A stretch of 64,000 bases of DNA, from NCBI RefSeq assembly GCF_019800665.1, contig NZ_JAHVKO010000001.1, forward strand, positions 558,001 to 622,000. Reading direction: 5' to 3'. Source of the stretch: Microbulbifer agarilyticus (lineage in GTDB: Bacteria > Pseudomonadota > Gammaproteobacteria > Pseudomonadales > Cellvibrionaceae). A program made the translations under genes and the position numbers. The notes below the pieces were generated by a model that saw nothing but the letters and a program-made list of their open reading frames with translations, made no database searches and was not told where the DNA came from. Below, in pieces: positions 34,414 through 42,965 of this stretch. Each line of letters starts with the position of its first letter. The first letter of the stretch is position 1.

Positions 34414-35823
34414 GTGACTTCCTCAACTTCCGATAACGCGCACCCTAAAGATTTCCAGTCCCTGCCACTGAAGCCCGCCTTGTTGAAGAACCTCAAGGAT
34501 CTGGGCTACGCCCAACTGACGGAAATCCAGGCGGCGGCGTTGCCGGCGATGGTGGCGGGCGAGGATGTGATCGGCCAGGCCAAAACCGGTTCCGGCAAGA
34601 CGGTGGCGTTTGGTCTCGGGTTGTTGCAGAAATTGCGTGTCGAGAAATTCCGCGTACAGGCGCTGGTATTGTGTCCGACCCGTGAACTGGCGGATCAGGT
34701 GGCGCGCGAGCTGCGTAAATTGGCGCGCGCGATTCATAACGTCAAGATCCTGACCCTGTGCGGTGGCATGCCATTCGGACCACAGATCGGCTCCCTCAAG
34801 CACGGTGCACATATTGTGGTGGGTACGCCCGGCCGTATCGAAGATCACCTGCGCAAAGGTAATCTCGACCTGAGTGGTGTGGAGACTCTGGTGCTGGACG
34901 AAGCCGACCGTATGCTCGATATGGGCTTTCAGGCGGTACTGGACCAGATCCTTGCCACCTTGCCGAAAGACCGGCAGACCCTGCTGTTTTCCGCTACCTA
35001 CCCAAGCACCATCGATGCGCTCGCCAGCCGCGTGCTCAGCAATCCGGTCAAAGTGGAAGTGGCTGCGGGCCACACCAAAAGCACCATCGAGCAGAAGTAC
35101 TACCGGGTGCAGAACAATGAAGCGCGGCCGGCAGCTCTGTATCAATTGCTTGCGAATCACGATGCGTCTTCAGCCCTGGTGTTTTGCAACACCAAAAAGG
35201 AAACCGAAGAGGCCGCCAACGCACTTAAACGCGCGGGTTTCGCCGCGCTGGCTCTGCACGGCGATATGGAACAGAAAGAACGCGACCGCACCCTGACCCT
35301 GTTTGCCAATGGCAGTGCGTCAATTCTTGTGGCGACCGACGTTGCCGCGCGCGGGCTGGATATCGAAGAGCTGCCCATCGTCGTGAACTACCACCTGTCG
35401 CGTGATCCGGAAGTGCATGTGCACCGGGTTGGGCGTACCGGACGGGCAGGGCAGAAAGGCGTGGCGATCTCGCTGGTAAGCAAGAAAGAAGTCTACAAAC
35501 TTGAGCGTCTGGAAGAATTGATGGGTCAGGAAATCCCCTTGCTGGATGTGCCTGATACACCACAAGGTTTTGCCCCTGTACGCCCAGTCATGACAACCTT
35601 GCAGATTGACGGTGGCAAAAAGCAGAAGGTCCGCGCCGGTGATGTGGTTGGCGCGCTGACTGGTGAAGGTGGTATTGATGGCAAGCAGATCGGCAAGATC
35701 CAGCTATTCGATTTCTCCACCTTCGTAGCAGTGGAGCGCCCGGTGGCCAAAAAAGCACTAAAAAAGCTTGCCAATGGCAAGCTCAAAGGGCGCAATTTCC
35801 GCGCACGGATTGTGGGTGTATGA
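34414..35823 (+). CDS. dbpA: ATP-dependent RNA helicase DbpA
   Basis: 469 residues with the DEAD-box motifs in order: Q-motif (LTEIQ), Walker A AKTGSGKT, PTRELADQ, TPGR, VLDEADRMLD, SAT, then ARGLDIEELP and HRVGRTGRAG. The C-terminal domain (about 395-469) fits the RNA-binding domain that directs DbpA to the 23S rRNA hairpin 92, where it helps large-subunit assembly. Start is a GTG at 34414; no good upstream ATG exists in frame. It stands alone. Confidence 0.93.
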   Translation: MTSSTSDNAHPKDFQSLPLKPALLKNLKDLGYAQLTEIQAAALPAMVAGEDVIGQAKTGSGKTVAFGLGLLQKLRVEKFRVQALVLCPTRELADQVARELRKLARAIHNVKILTLCGGMPFGPQIGSLKHGAHIVVGTPGRIEDHLRKGNLDLSGVETLVLDEADRMLDMGFQAVLDQILATLPKDRQTLLFSATYPSTIDALASRVLSNPVKVEVAAGHTKSTIEQKYYRVQNNEARPAALYQLLANHDASSALVFCNTKKETEEAANALKRAGFAALALHGDMEQKERDRTLTLFANGSASILVATDVAARGLDIEELPIVVNYHLSRDPEVHVHRVGRTGRAGQKGVAISLVSKKEVYKLERLEELMGQEIPLLDVPDTPQGFAPVRPVMTTLQIDGGKKQKVRAGDVVGALTGEGGIDGKQIGKIQLFDFSTFVAVERPVAKKALKKLANGKLKGRNFRARIVGV

Positions 35824-36059
35824 CAAGAGCTCGTTAAATTTCCTAAAAACCCGAAAAATAAATACGTTCGTAAGTCTTCATTTTTTTTAGATATTCACGC
35901 TCTAAGTGGGACGAGCGTTTCACGACAACTCTTTGAATAATTGATATTGTGCGATGTCGTATGGTCAGGGAGGTCGCTAATTTTTTAGTGGCTTTCCAGC
36001 TTTGTTTTCACTGTAAGACACAAACACCATATATAGTGATTTCAAATCGGAGATATTTC

Positions 36060-36932
36060 GTGTTGACGGATCAACAAAAACAGCTGCTAAGCGTCCAAAT
36101 TCAAGCGAATAAGCATGAAATTTATGTGATTTCATTTGAAGAGATGGATGCCATTGTCAAATCGTCGCCAAACGGTACGCGTGAACAGGTACAAGCTGCC
36201 TGGAAAAAATTGAAAGGCACAGCTGAGGCCGGAGCAGGGTATTCCGCTGCAGCAGATGATGCAGTAACGCTGACACGGCTGGTTGGAGATTTGGGCGGGG
36301 TTGGTGCTAGGGCGTATATAAAAAACTACGGTGGAAGGCCTCATATTATCCTCAAGGGTCGTCCGGGCCTGAGAAACATCCTTACTGGTACCAAGTACGG
36401 GATAAAGAACCCTAAAGTGGTAAATATGGGGCTTGGTAGAAGCGGAGCTGTCGCAGCTGCCAGGCAGGGTGGTATCTTGACAATGGTTCTACTTATCTCA
36501 TATCGAGTTGTTGATTATGCGTTAACAGATGAGGCTACTTTATCCCGACTCATAGGGACCTTGGCGACAGATGTTGTAAAGGTCGGTATAACCACTGCGG
36601 CTTCGATTGCGACCGCAGTATTCGTGGGCGGCTTCACGTTAGCTGTCGGTCCTATTGCTGCCGTGTTGGTTGTAGGCGTCGGTGTTTCTATGCTTCTTGA
36701 ATACGCGGATCAAAGCTACGGAATCACAAATAGAGTCGTTGCCTGCATTGATGAACTTGAATCTAGAGCTAAGTCGGCTTTCAGGGACCAGCAGGAGTCT
36801 GCGCTTGAGTCAGCTAGGGATGCGGCTAACTCATTAATTGCCCTTGTCATTGACTCAGCGCGTTCTGTAGTAATCCATTGGGTAAGAAGAAATTTGAGGG
36901 AATATATCTCTCCAGTACGGAGTGTATGGTAA
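36060..36932 (+). CDS. Possible pore-forming toxin or effector (uncharacterised)
   Basis: 290 residues from the GTG at 36060, where GGAG lies seven bases upstream; an ATG at 35949 would add 37 atypical residues. The soluble N terminus (about 1-130) includes YIKNYGGRPHIILKGRPG and a basic Gly-rich stretch. Residues about 135-155 and 170-215 are hydrophobic, the second being a long Ala/Val/Gly-rich hairpin (VFVGGFTLAVGPIAAVLVVG). A charged amphipathic region with Ser/Ala/Glu repeats follows. A soluble head plus a buried hydrophobic hairpin recalls colicin-type pore-forming domains, although order and length differ. The gene abuts a four-helix membrane protein, as bacteriocin-immunity pairs do. 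The locus is more AT-rich than its neighbours. I do not recognise the family; the toxin call is an inference. Confidence 0.6.
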   Translation: MLTDQQKQLLSVQIQANKHEIYVISFEEMDAIVKSSPNGTREQVQAAWKKLKGTAEAGAGYSAAADDAVTLTRLVGDLGGVGARAYIKNYGGRPHIILKGRPGLRNILTGTKYGIKNPKVVNMGLGRSGAVAAARQGGILTMVLLISYRVVDYALTDEATLSRLIGTLATDVVKVGITTAASIATAVFVGGFTLAVGPIAAVLVVGVGVSMLLEYADQSYGITNRVVACIDELESRAKSAFRDQQESALESARDAANSLIALVIDSARSVVIHWVRRNLREYISPVRSVW

Positions 36933-37406
36933 ATGCCTGGTCGGGTTGATCTGCCTATTCTGGCGCGAATTTTTGGACCATTCATTTTTATTGTTGGTGC
37001 ACCAGTAGCATTATTTGTATTTCTATCTAATTCTTACCATCTCTTTACGCATTGGGCTGATGAAGCTCTTATGTTTGATAAGAGTGCGTTTTATCTTCTT
37101 GGTGTGGGTTTGGGAATGGCGGCACTAGCTATCCTCACTATTCAGGAGGGATGGTTTGGCCGAAGTCTTAGTAAGGCTCAGGCAGGAGTGTTAAGCCGGT
37201 TAATACTAGTGAGTGTTGCACTTATTCCTATCCTTCCCAATCTGACACATTATGCTGCGGATAGAGCGCTGAAAAGTAATGGGTACGTGGTGTGCGAGTC
37301 CGCATCTCACCAATGGCGTTTTGTTCGAGATATTGTGTATATCAAGCCCAGTGTGGTGTGTAGCGGTAGTCTTCGTGATCGAATTCTTGGCGGGGGTAAG
37401 AAATAA
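36933..37406 (+). CDS. Four-helix membrane protein, possible immunity partner
   Basis: 157 residues with four hydrophobic segments (about 12-32, 48-66, 85-103 and a weaker last one), and two cysteines in the C-terminal extracytoplasmic-looking tail (VCESASHQW and SVVCSGS). The ATG begins directly after the stop codon of the preceding gene, so translation is coupled. Size and topology resemble membrane immunity proteins of pore-forming bacteriocins and the small DUF1240-like proteins; I cannot assign it. Alternatively it is simply a membrane partner in an unrelated two-gene system. A strong hairpin follows at 37407. Confidence 0.6.
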   Translation: MPGRVDLPILARIFGPFIFIVGAPVALFVFLSNSYHLFTHWADEALMFDKSAFYLLGVGLGMAALAILTIQEGWFGRSLSKAQAGVLSRLILVSVALIPILPNLTHYAADRALKSNGYVVCESASHQWRFVRDIVYIKPSVVCSGSLRDRILGGGKK

Positions 37407-37436
37407 TGGCCGGCATAGCGTTAGCAGTGCCGGCCA
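37407..37436. terminator. Bidirectional hairpin terminator
   Basis: TGGCCGGCA (37407-37415) pairs perfectly with TGCCGGCCA (37428-37436). On the minus strand TTATTTCTT follows, so it can end the oligopeptidase transcript. It also follows the two-gene locus on the plus strand, where the T-tract is poor. Confidence 0.7.
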
Positions 37437-37461
37437 GTCAATGTAATTAAAAGCAATACAG

Positions 37462-39657
37462 TTATTGCTTGGTATCTACAGCTCTGCTTTCTAGCTGGCC
37501 TTCGCCGAGCAGGTCCAAATAGAACGCATACTCGAGGGCACGCTCCTTGTTGCGGCGGAAGCGGCCAGAGGAACCGCCGTGCCCGGCTTCCATGTTGGTA
37601 TGGAACAGCAGCTGGTTTTCATCGGTTTTTAGATCACGCAACTTTGCCACCCATTTCATGGGTTCGAAGTACTGCACCTGAGAATCGTGCAGTCCAGTAG
37701 TGACCAGCATGCTTGGGTAGTCTTGCGCTTTTACCTGATCGTAGGGCGAGTAAGACAGCATGTAGTCGTAGCTCTCTTTGTTGTTTGGGTTACCCCACTC
37801 ATCGTACTCGTTTACTGTCAGCGGAATCGACTCGTCCAGCATGGTGGTGACTACATCCACGAACGGTACCTTGGCGGTAATACCGCGGTAGAGTTCAGGT
37901 TCCATATTTACCACCGCGCCCATCAGCAGGCCACCGGCGCTACCGCCGGATGCAAATACCTTGTCGGAAGCCGCGTATTTTTGTTCAACCAGACCTTTGG
38001 TTACGTCGATAAAGTCGGTAAATGTATTCTTCTTGTTGAACATCTTGCCGTCTTCATACCAAGGACGTCCCAGCTTTTGGCTGCCGCGAATATGTGCGAT
38101 GGAGAAGACAAAACCGCGGTCCAACAGTGAAAAGATGCTAGGAATAAACACTGGGTCGATGGTGTTGCCGTAGGAACCATAGCCATACTGCAGCATCGGG
38201 TGGGAACCGTCTTTCTTGAACAGGTCTTTGCGGTAAACCAGTGAAACTGGAATCTCCTTACCGTCCCGTGCAGTAATGCGAATGCCTTCCGCCTGGTAGC
38301 GGGTACGGTCGAAGTCCCCGAGCACCTTATCCTGCTTCAGTAATTTGAGATCGCCAGTCAGCAGGTTCGCATCGTAAATGGTGTTGGGTGTAGTGAGACT
38401 GGAATAGGAGATACGCACAGCATCGGACGAAACTTCTGGGTTCCGGCTCAGAGAGAGCTGATAGACCGGGTCGTTAAAGCCGACTTCAAAATCATCTTCA
38501 TTCGATAAGCCGATGATACGCAGTGCGGACTGGCCTTCGGCCCGTTCGACCACGGCGAGTCGTCCTTCAAAGGTGGTGAAGTCTTCCAGCAATACATTTT
38601 CGCGATGCGGAATGACTTCCGCCCACTGGGACTTGTCACTGACAGTTTCCGCGTTTGCCTTCATCAGGCGGAAGTTCTCTGCCTGCCAGTTGGTCTGGAT
38701 GAAGAATTCTTCGCCGAGCTTCTGCACAAAATACTCATGCTTGGGCTCGAGCGGGTGCAAAGGCTGGAATTCACCGTTCGGGGTGTCGGCGTCCAGCGCA
38801 GAAACGCCTTTTACCAGGGTCGAGTAGTGATGGATGTAAACCATGGAACCATCACGAGACTTGGATATGAAGGTATAAAAGGTGTTGTCTTTCTCTTCAT
38901 AGACAACCTCATCTTCGCTTTGCGGGGTGCCCAGCTTGTGTCGCTTTACTTGATAGCCGAGCAGGGTCTGTGGGTCCTTATTGATGTAGAACACGGTCTG
39001 GTTATCGTTCGCCCAGACTGCGGTGCCCTCGGCATTCTCCAACTGGTCATCCAGCAGTTCGCCGGTGTTCAGGTCCTTGAAACGAATGGTGTAAATACGT
39101 CGGCCGACAGTGTCTTCCGGGTAGGCGAGTAGGGCGTTGTTAGGGGACACCGCGGTCTGCGCCACATTGAAGTAGGACTGGCCCTCTGCCAGGGTGTTCA
39201 CATTGAGTAGAACTTCCTCCGCGGCTTCCAGGCTACCTTTCTTGCGCGCATGGATTGGGTATTCGCCGTCAGACTCGTAACGGGAGTAGTACCAGTAGCC
39301 GCGTACCTTGACCGGTACCGAAGACTTGTCTTTTTCCAGCCGCCCGACCATTTCTTCGTAGAGGGCGTCCTGCAGCGGTTTGGTGTGCTGCATGATCTGG
39401 TCGACATAGCTATTCTCTGCCTCCAGGTGCGCCAGCATTTCCGGGTCGCTGCGGGAATCGTCACGCATCCAGTAATAGGGATCGACCCGCTCATGGCCGT
39501 GGATTTCCATCTTGTGCGGGACCTTTTTTGCCACAGGTGGGGCAACTTTAGGTGCCAGTGCACTGGTGTCTGGGGAGGTGGGTTTGTTCTCTTCGGCGGG
39601 CTTGCCACAGCCAGTGGCCAATATTGTCATAGCTAGTACCGCTATCTGGGGCTTCAT
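37462..39657 (-). CDS. Oligopeptidase B-like S9 peptidase lipoprotein
   Basis: 731 residues. The N terminus is a lipoprotein signal with lipobox Ala-Thr-Gly-Cys (Cys at about 17). HERVDPYYWMRDDSR opens the prolyl-oligopeptidase propeller domain (to about residue 450). The catalytic domain carries the Ser in GGSAGG (about 575), the Asp in GLHDSQV (about 655) and the His in EAGHGGSSGR (about 695). This family cleaves short peptides, oligopeptidase B after basic residues. Most family members are cytosolic; this one is anchored in the cell envelope. GGAGAAG precedes the ATG. The closest relatives are likely the protease II (PtrB) type; a PreP- or DPP-like activity cannot be excluded. Confidence 0.9.
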   Translation of the reverse strand: MKPQIAVLAMTILATGCGKPAEENKPTSPDTSALAPKVAPPVAKKVPHKMEIHGHERVDPYYWMRDDSRSDPEMLAHLEAENSYVDQIMQHTKPLQDALYEEMVGRLEKDKSSVPVKVRGYWYYSRYESDGEYPIHARKKGSLEAAEEVLLNVNTLAEGQSYFNVAQTAVSPNNALLAYPEDTVGRRIYTIRFKDLNTGELLDDQLENAEGTAVWANDNQTVFYINKDPQTLLGYQVKRHKLGTPQSEDEVVYEEKDNTFYTFISKSRDGSMVYIHHYSTLVKGVSALDADTPNGEFQPLHPLEPKHEYFVQKLGEEFFIQTNWQAENFRLMKANAETVSDKSQWAEVIPHRENVLLEDFTTFEGRLAVVERAEGQSALRIIGLSNEDDFEVGFNDPVYQLSLSRNPEVSSDAVRISYSSLTTPNTIYDANLLTGDLKLLKQDKVLGDFDRTRYQAEGIRITARDGKEIPVSLVYRKDLFKKDGSHPMLQYGYGSYGNTIDPVFIPSIFSLLDRGFVFSIAHIRGSQKLGRPWYEDGKMFNKKNTFTDFIDVTKGLVEQKYAASDKVFASGGSAGGLLMGAVVNMEPELYRGITAKVPFVDVVTTMLDESIPLTVNEYDEWGNPNNKESYDYMLSYSPYDQVKAQDYPSMLVTTGLHDSQVQYFEPMKWVAKLRDLKTDENQLLFHTNMEAGHGGSSGRFRRNKERALEYAFYLDLLGEGQLESRAVDTKQ

Positions 39658-39736
39658 AGCTTCTCCGGATGATGATTATCGTTATTTGGCATAGGTTCGT
39701 ATCCTATAACAGTTCATATTCTCAGGGATATTCACT

Positions 39737-39766
39737 GCGGTAAAGCGAGAGGCGGTAAAGCGAGAG
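39737..39766 (+). repeat. Perfect 15-bp tandem duplication
   Basis: GCGGTAAAGCGAGAG occurs twice in direct succession (39737-39751 and 39752-39766) in the gap between the oligopeptidase and the next gene. It is too short to define an element and may be a slippage product or a doubled binding site. Confidence 0.8.
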
Positions 39767-39835
39767 TGTGAGAGGATACGGGCGCCGGTTGCTCCTCGGG
39801 ACGTGCTGCTGAGAAGTGACTAACCTAACATCGAT

Positions 39836-40576
39836 ATGAGCATCTATATTTCCCCCCTGGCCGTCCTAGCGCTGTCAGTGATTATCGTCACCATTCCCTA
39901 CTGGCCGGTTTTTCAGCGCAAAGGGCACCCACCCATATTGAGTGTGTCCGCGGGTGTTGGCATTACGTATGTGTTTCTCGCGGTGTTACCCAAGATGGCG
40001 ATTGTTCAGGCATCGCTTGGGGGCACGGTGGATGATGGGTCGATCTTGCCGGTGGAGCGCCATGTATACCTTGGAGCGCTTGCCGGATTTGTCATATTTC
40101 TGTTTATTGCCAATAAAGGGTTTTCCAAGCGCTCAAAAGACCCAGGTTCGAAGCTGACCATTGGCGAGATCGTCGTTCTCACTGTTTTTTCCTTGTACTT
40201 CGCACAGATTGGGTTCTTGCTGGGGGAGTGGCCCAGCGGGTCCTTGCTCGGGTACTTTGCTTTAACCTGCGCCATTGGAATGCACTTTATTGGCATCAAT
40301 TATCATTTGTGGAAACGGTATCCATGCCGCTATGCCCGCTTGTTTCGCTGGTTCTTTTCCTGCAGCTTGATCATCGGTTGGCTGGCTGCCGGATTCGCAG
40401 AGCAAGTGGGTGAGTTGGTGAAGCTTTCATCGATGTTTGTAGCTGGCGGGATCATCATCACTGCAATACGGGAAGAAATTCCCAGCCAGAGTGACTCCAA
40501 CATATTTTACTTCCTGTCCTCGGTAGCGGTGACTACGGCGTTCGTTTTGTTTGCTGAAATAGTCCTGCTGAGATGA
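39836..40576 (+). CDS. Membrane protein with ZIP-like features
   Basis: 246 residues with about seven or eight membrane helices. Helix 2 carries SAGVGITYVFLAVLPKM, helix 5 GMHFIGINYHLWKRYP, and a later one FVAGGIIITAIREEIP. Acidic and His residues in such contexts resemble ZIP metal transporters, whose helices IV and V have His/Asn/Glu metal sites. The match is loose and the protein may be a separate family. It has no clear partner. The ribosome site is weak. Confidence 0.6.
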   Translation: MSIYISPLAVLALSVIIVTIPYWPVFQRKGHPPILSVSAGVGITYVFLAVLPKMAIVQASLGGTVDDGSILPVERHVYLGALAGFVIFLFIANKGFSKRSKDPGSKLTIGEIVVLTVFSLYFAQIGFLLGEWPSGSLLGYFALTCAIGMHFIGINYHLWKRYPCRYARLFRWFFSCSLIIGWLAAGFAEQVGELVKLSSMFVAGGIIITAIREEIPSQSDSNIFYFLSSVAVTTAFVLFAEIVLLR

Positions 40577-40736
40577 CAGCATCTACATTGATGTCCAGCG
40601 AAATCTGGCTCGGTTGGTCTAGGCTGGCGAAGAGCTGTGTGATTACGTCGACTTATAGCGGGGGAGCTGCAAAATATAGATAATGCCGGCCATTCGGGCC
40701 AGAGCCCTCCGAACTTCCCAGATTCCGGAATTACCT

Positions 40737-42935
40737 ATGGAAATCAGCGTTAACTTCCTCGATAACCTCAGACTTGAAGCCAAGTTTGACGACTTCACGG
40801 TCATTACAGATCAGCCGATCCGCTATAAGGGCGATGGCTCGGCGCCGAGCCCGTTTGATTACTTCCTGGCTTCCTCGGCTCTGTGTGCGGCGTACTTCGT
40901 GCGGGTTTACTGTCTAGCGCGGGATATTCCTACTGACAATATCCGCCTCTCCCAGAACAATATTGTTGATCCGGAAGACCGCTATAACCAGATCTTCAAG
41001 ATTCAGGTGGAGCTGCCGGAAGATATCTCCGAGAAGGACCGGCAGGGGATTCTGCGCTCCATCGACCGCTGCACGGTGAAAAAGGTAATTCAGACCGGGC
41101 CCGACTTCGAAATTGAGACGGTCGAGAACCTTGCGGAAGACGCACAGGCGCTATTGATGGTTTGCCCGGATGCCGAGCATCAGACCTTTATTGAAGGCAA
41201 GGACCTGCCGCTGGAGCAGACCATTGCCAACATGACCAAGATCCTTGCGGATTTGGGCATGAAGATCGAAATCGCTTCGTGGCGGAATATTGTGCCGCAC
41301 GTGTGGTCGCTGCATATTCGGGATGCGGCCTCGCCGATGTGCTTCACCAACGGTAAGGGCGCCACCAAAGAGAGTGCCCTGTGTTCCGCTCTGGGTGAGT
41401 TTATCGAGCGCCTGAATTGTAATTTCTTCTACAACGACCAGTTCTTCGGCGAAGAGATCGCAAACAAGCCATTCGTGCATTATCCCAATGAGCGCTGGTT
41501 CGAACTGGAGGAGGACGATTCGCTTCCCGAAGGTATCCTCGATGATTACACCCTGCCGATTTACAACCCGGACGGTGAGTTGGCTGGTTCGAATCTGGTG
41601 GACACCAATTCCGGCCGCGTTGATCGCGGTATTTGCTCGCTGCCGTTTGTACGCAAGTCAGACGGCGAGACCGTCTATTTTCCGTCAAACCTGATTGAAA
41701 ACCTGTTCCTGAGTAATGGCATGAGTGCCGGTAATACACTGGCCGAAGCGCAGGTACAGTGCCTGTCTGAAATCTTCGAGCGGGCAGTGAAGAAGGAAAT
41801 CCTCGAACAGGAAATCGCCTTGCCGGATGTGCCGCGTTCCGTACTGGAAAAGTACCCGGATATCATTGAAGGAATTGAAGAGCTGGAAAAGCAGGGCTTC
41901 CCTATCCTGGTGAAGGATGCCTCCCTGGGTGGCCAGTTCCCGGTAATGTGTGTGACCCTGATGAACCCGCGGAACGGCGGCGTGTTCGCTTCCTTTGGGG
42001 CGCACCCAAGCTTGCATGTTGCGCTGGAACGCAGTCTCACGGAATTAATGCAGGGTCGCAGTTTTGAGGGGCTGAACGATGTGCCTCCGCCCACGTTCAA
42101 TAGCCTGGCGGTTACCGAGCCCCATAACTTCGTCGAGCACTTTATTGATTCTACTGGTGTGGTTTCCTGGCGTTTCTTCAGCGCCAAGTCCGACTACGAA
42201 TTTGTCGAGTGGGATTTCTCCGGCAATCACGCCGATTCGAACGAGACCGAAGCGGATCGACTGTTCGGGATCCTCGAATCCATGGGGAAAGAGGTCTACA
42301 TGGCTAACTATGAGGACCTCGGCGCATCGGCGTGCCGGATTCTGGTGCCTGGATATTCCGAAGTGTACCCGGTGGAAGATCTGATCTGGGACAACACCAA
42401 CAAAGCACTGGATTACCGAGAAGATATTCTTAACTTGCACCGACTGGAAGACGAGGCCCTGGAAGACCTATGGGCGCGGTTGGAAGAAAGTCAGATTGAT
42501 AACTACGAAACCATCATCACCCTGATCGGTGTCGAGTTCGATGAAAATACCGTGTGGGGCCAACTCACGGTGCTCGAACTGAAACTGCTGATTCAGCTGG
42601 CATTGCAGCGTTATGACGAGTCATTGGAGTCGGTGGAGGCGTTCTTGCAGTACAACGACAACACGGTAGAGCGTGGGCTGTTTTACCGCGCTGTGCAGGC
42701 GGTGTTGGAAATTGCGCTGGATGAAGACTTGGAGCTGGAGGACTTCATCGACAATTTGTGCCGTATGTTCGGCAAGGAGGTAATGGACGCTGCCGTTGGT
42801 TCCGTACACGGAGGTGTGCGCTTCCACGGCCTCACGCCAACTAATATGCAGCTTGAGGGCCTAGACAAGCACCTACGCTTGATTGCCAGCTACAAAAAAC
42901 TGCACGCCGCACGCGCCCAAGCGGCTGCGCAGTAA
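40737..42935 (+). CDS. OsmC-YcaO domain fusion protein
   Basis: 732 residues from the ATG at 40737 with GGAA upstream; the ATG at 40683 would add 18. Residues 1-125 are an OsmC-like domain (SPFDYFLASSALCAAYFVRVYC, with the two Cys close to the expected catalytic area). Residues about 170-560 are a YcaO domain (GKGATKESALCSALGEFIERLN carries the ATP-binding Glu residues). The C-terminal 150 residues are helical and TPR-like. YcaO enzymes use ATP to activate amide backbones (thioamide or azoline formation). The Escherichia coli YcaO, linked to ribosomal protein S12 beta-methylthiolation, lacks the OsmC part. OsmC domains reduce peroxides. The joint role is unknown. Confidence 0.87.
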   Translation: MEISVNFLDNLRLEAKFDDFTVITDQPIRYKGDGSAPSPFDYFLASSALCAAYFVRVYCLARDIPTDNIRLSQNNIVDPEDRYNQIFKIQVELPEDISEKDRQGILRSIDRCTVKKVIQTGPDFEIETVENLAEDAQALLMVCPDAEHQTFIEGKDLPLEQTIANMTKILADLGMKIEIASWRNIVPHVWSLHIRDAASPMCFTNGKGATKESALCSALGEFIERLNCNFFYNDQFFGEEIANKPFVHYPNERWFELEEDDSLPEGILDDYTLPIYNPDGELAGSNLVDTNSGRVDRGICSLPFVRKSDGETVYFPSNLIENLFLSNGMSAGNTLAEAQVQCLSEIFERAVKKEILEQEIALPDVPRSVLEKYPDIIEGIEELEKQGFPILVKDASLGGQFPVMCVTLMNPRNGGVFASFGAHPSLHVALERSLTELMQGRSFEGLNDVPPPTFNSLAVTEPHNFVEHFIDSTGVVSWRFFSAKSDYEFVEWDFSGNHADSNETEADRLFGILESMGKEVYMANYEDLGASACRILVPGYSEVYPVEDLIWDNTNKALDYREDILNLHRLEDEALEDLWARLEESQIDNYETIITLIGVEFDENTVWGQLTVLELKLLIQLALQRYDESLESVEAFLQYNDNTVERGLFYRAVQAVLEIALDEDLELEDFIDNLCRMFGKEVMDAAVGSVHGGVRFHGLTPTNMQLEGLDKHLRLIASYKKLHAARAQAAAQ

Positions 42936-42965
42936 TCGGTATTAGTGGGTAGCAACGAGAGGCCG

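Noticed and set aside
34423-35160. A 245-codon antisense frame inside dbpA
   Set aside because: All DEAD-box motifs are on the plus strand here; the antisense frame is a by-product of codon use.
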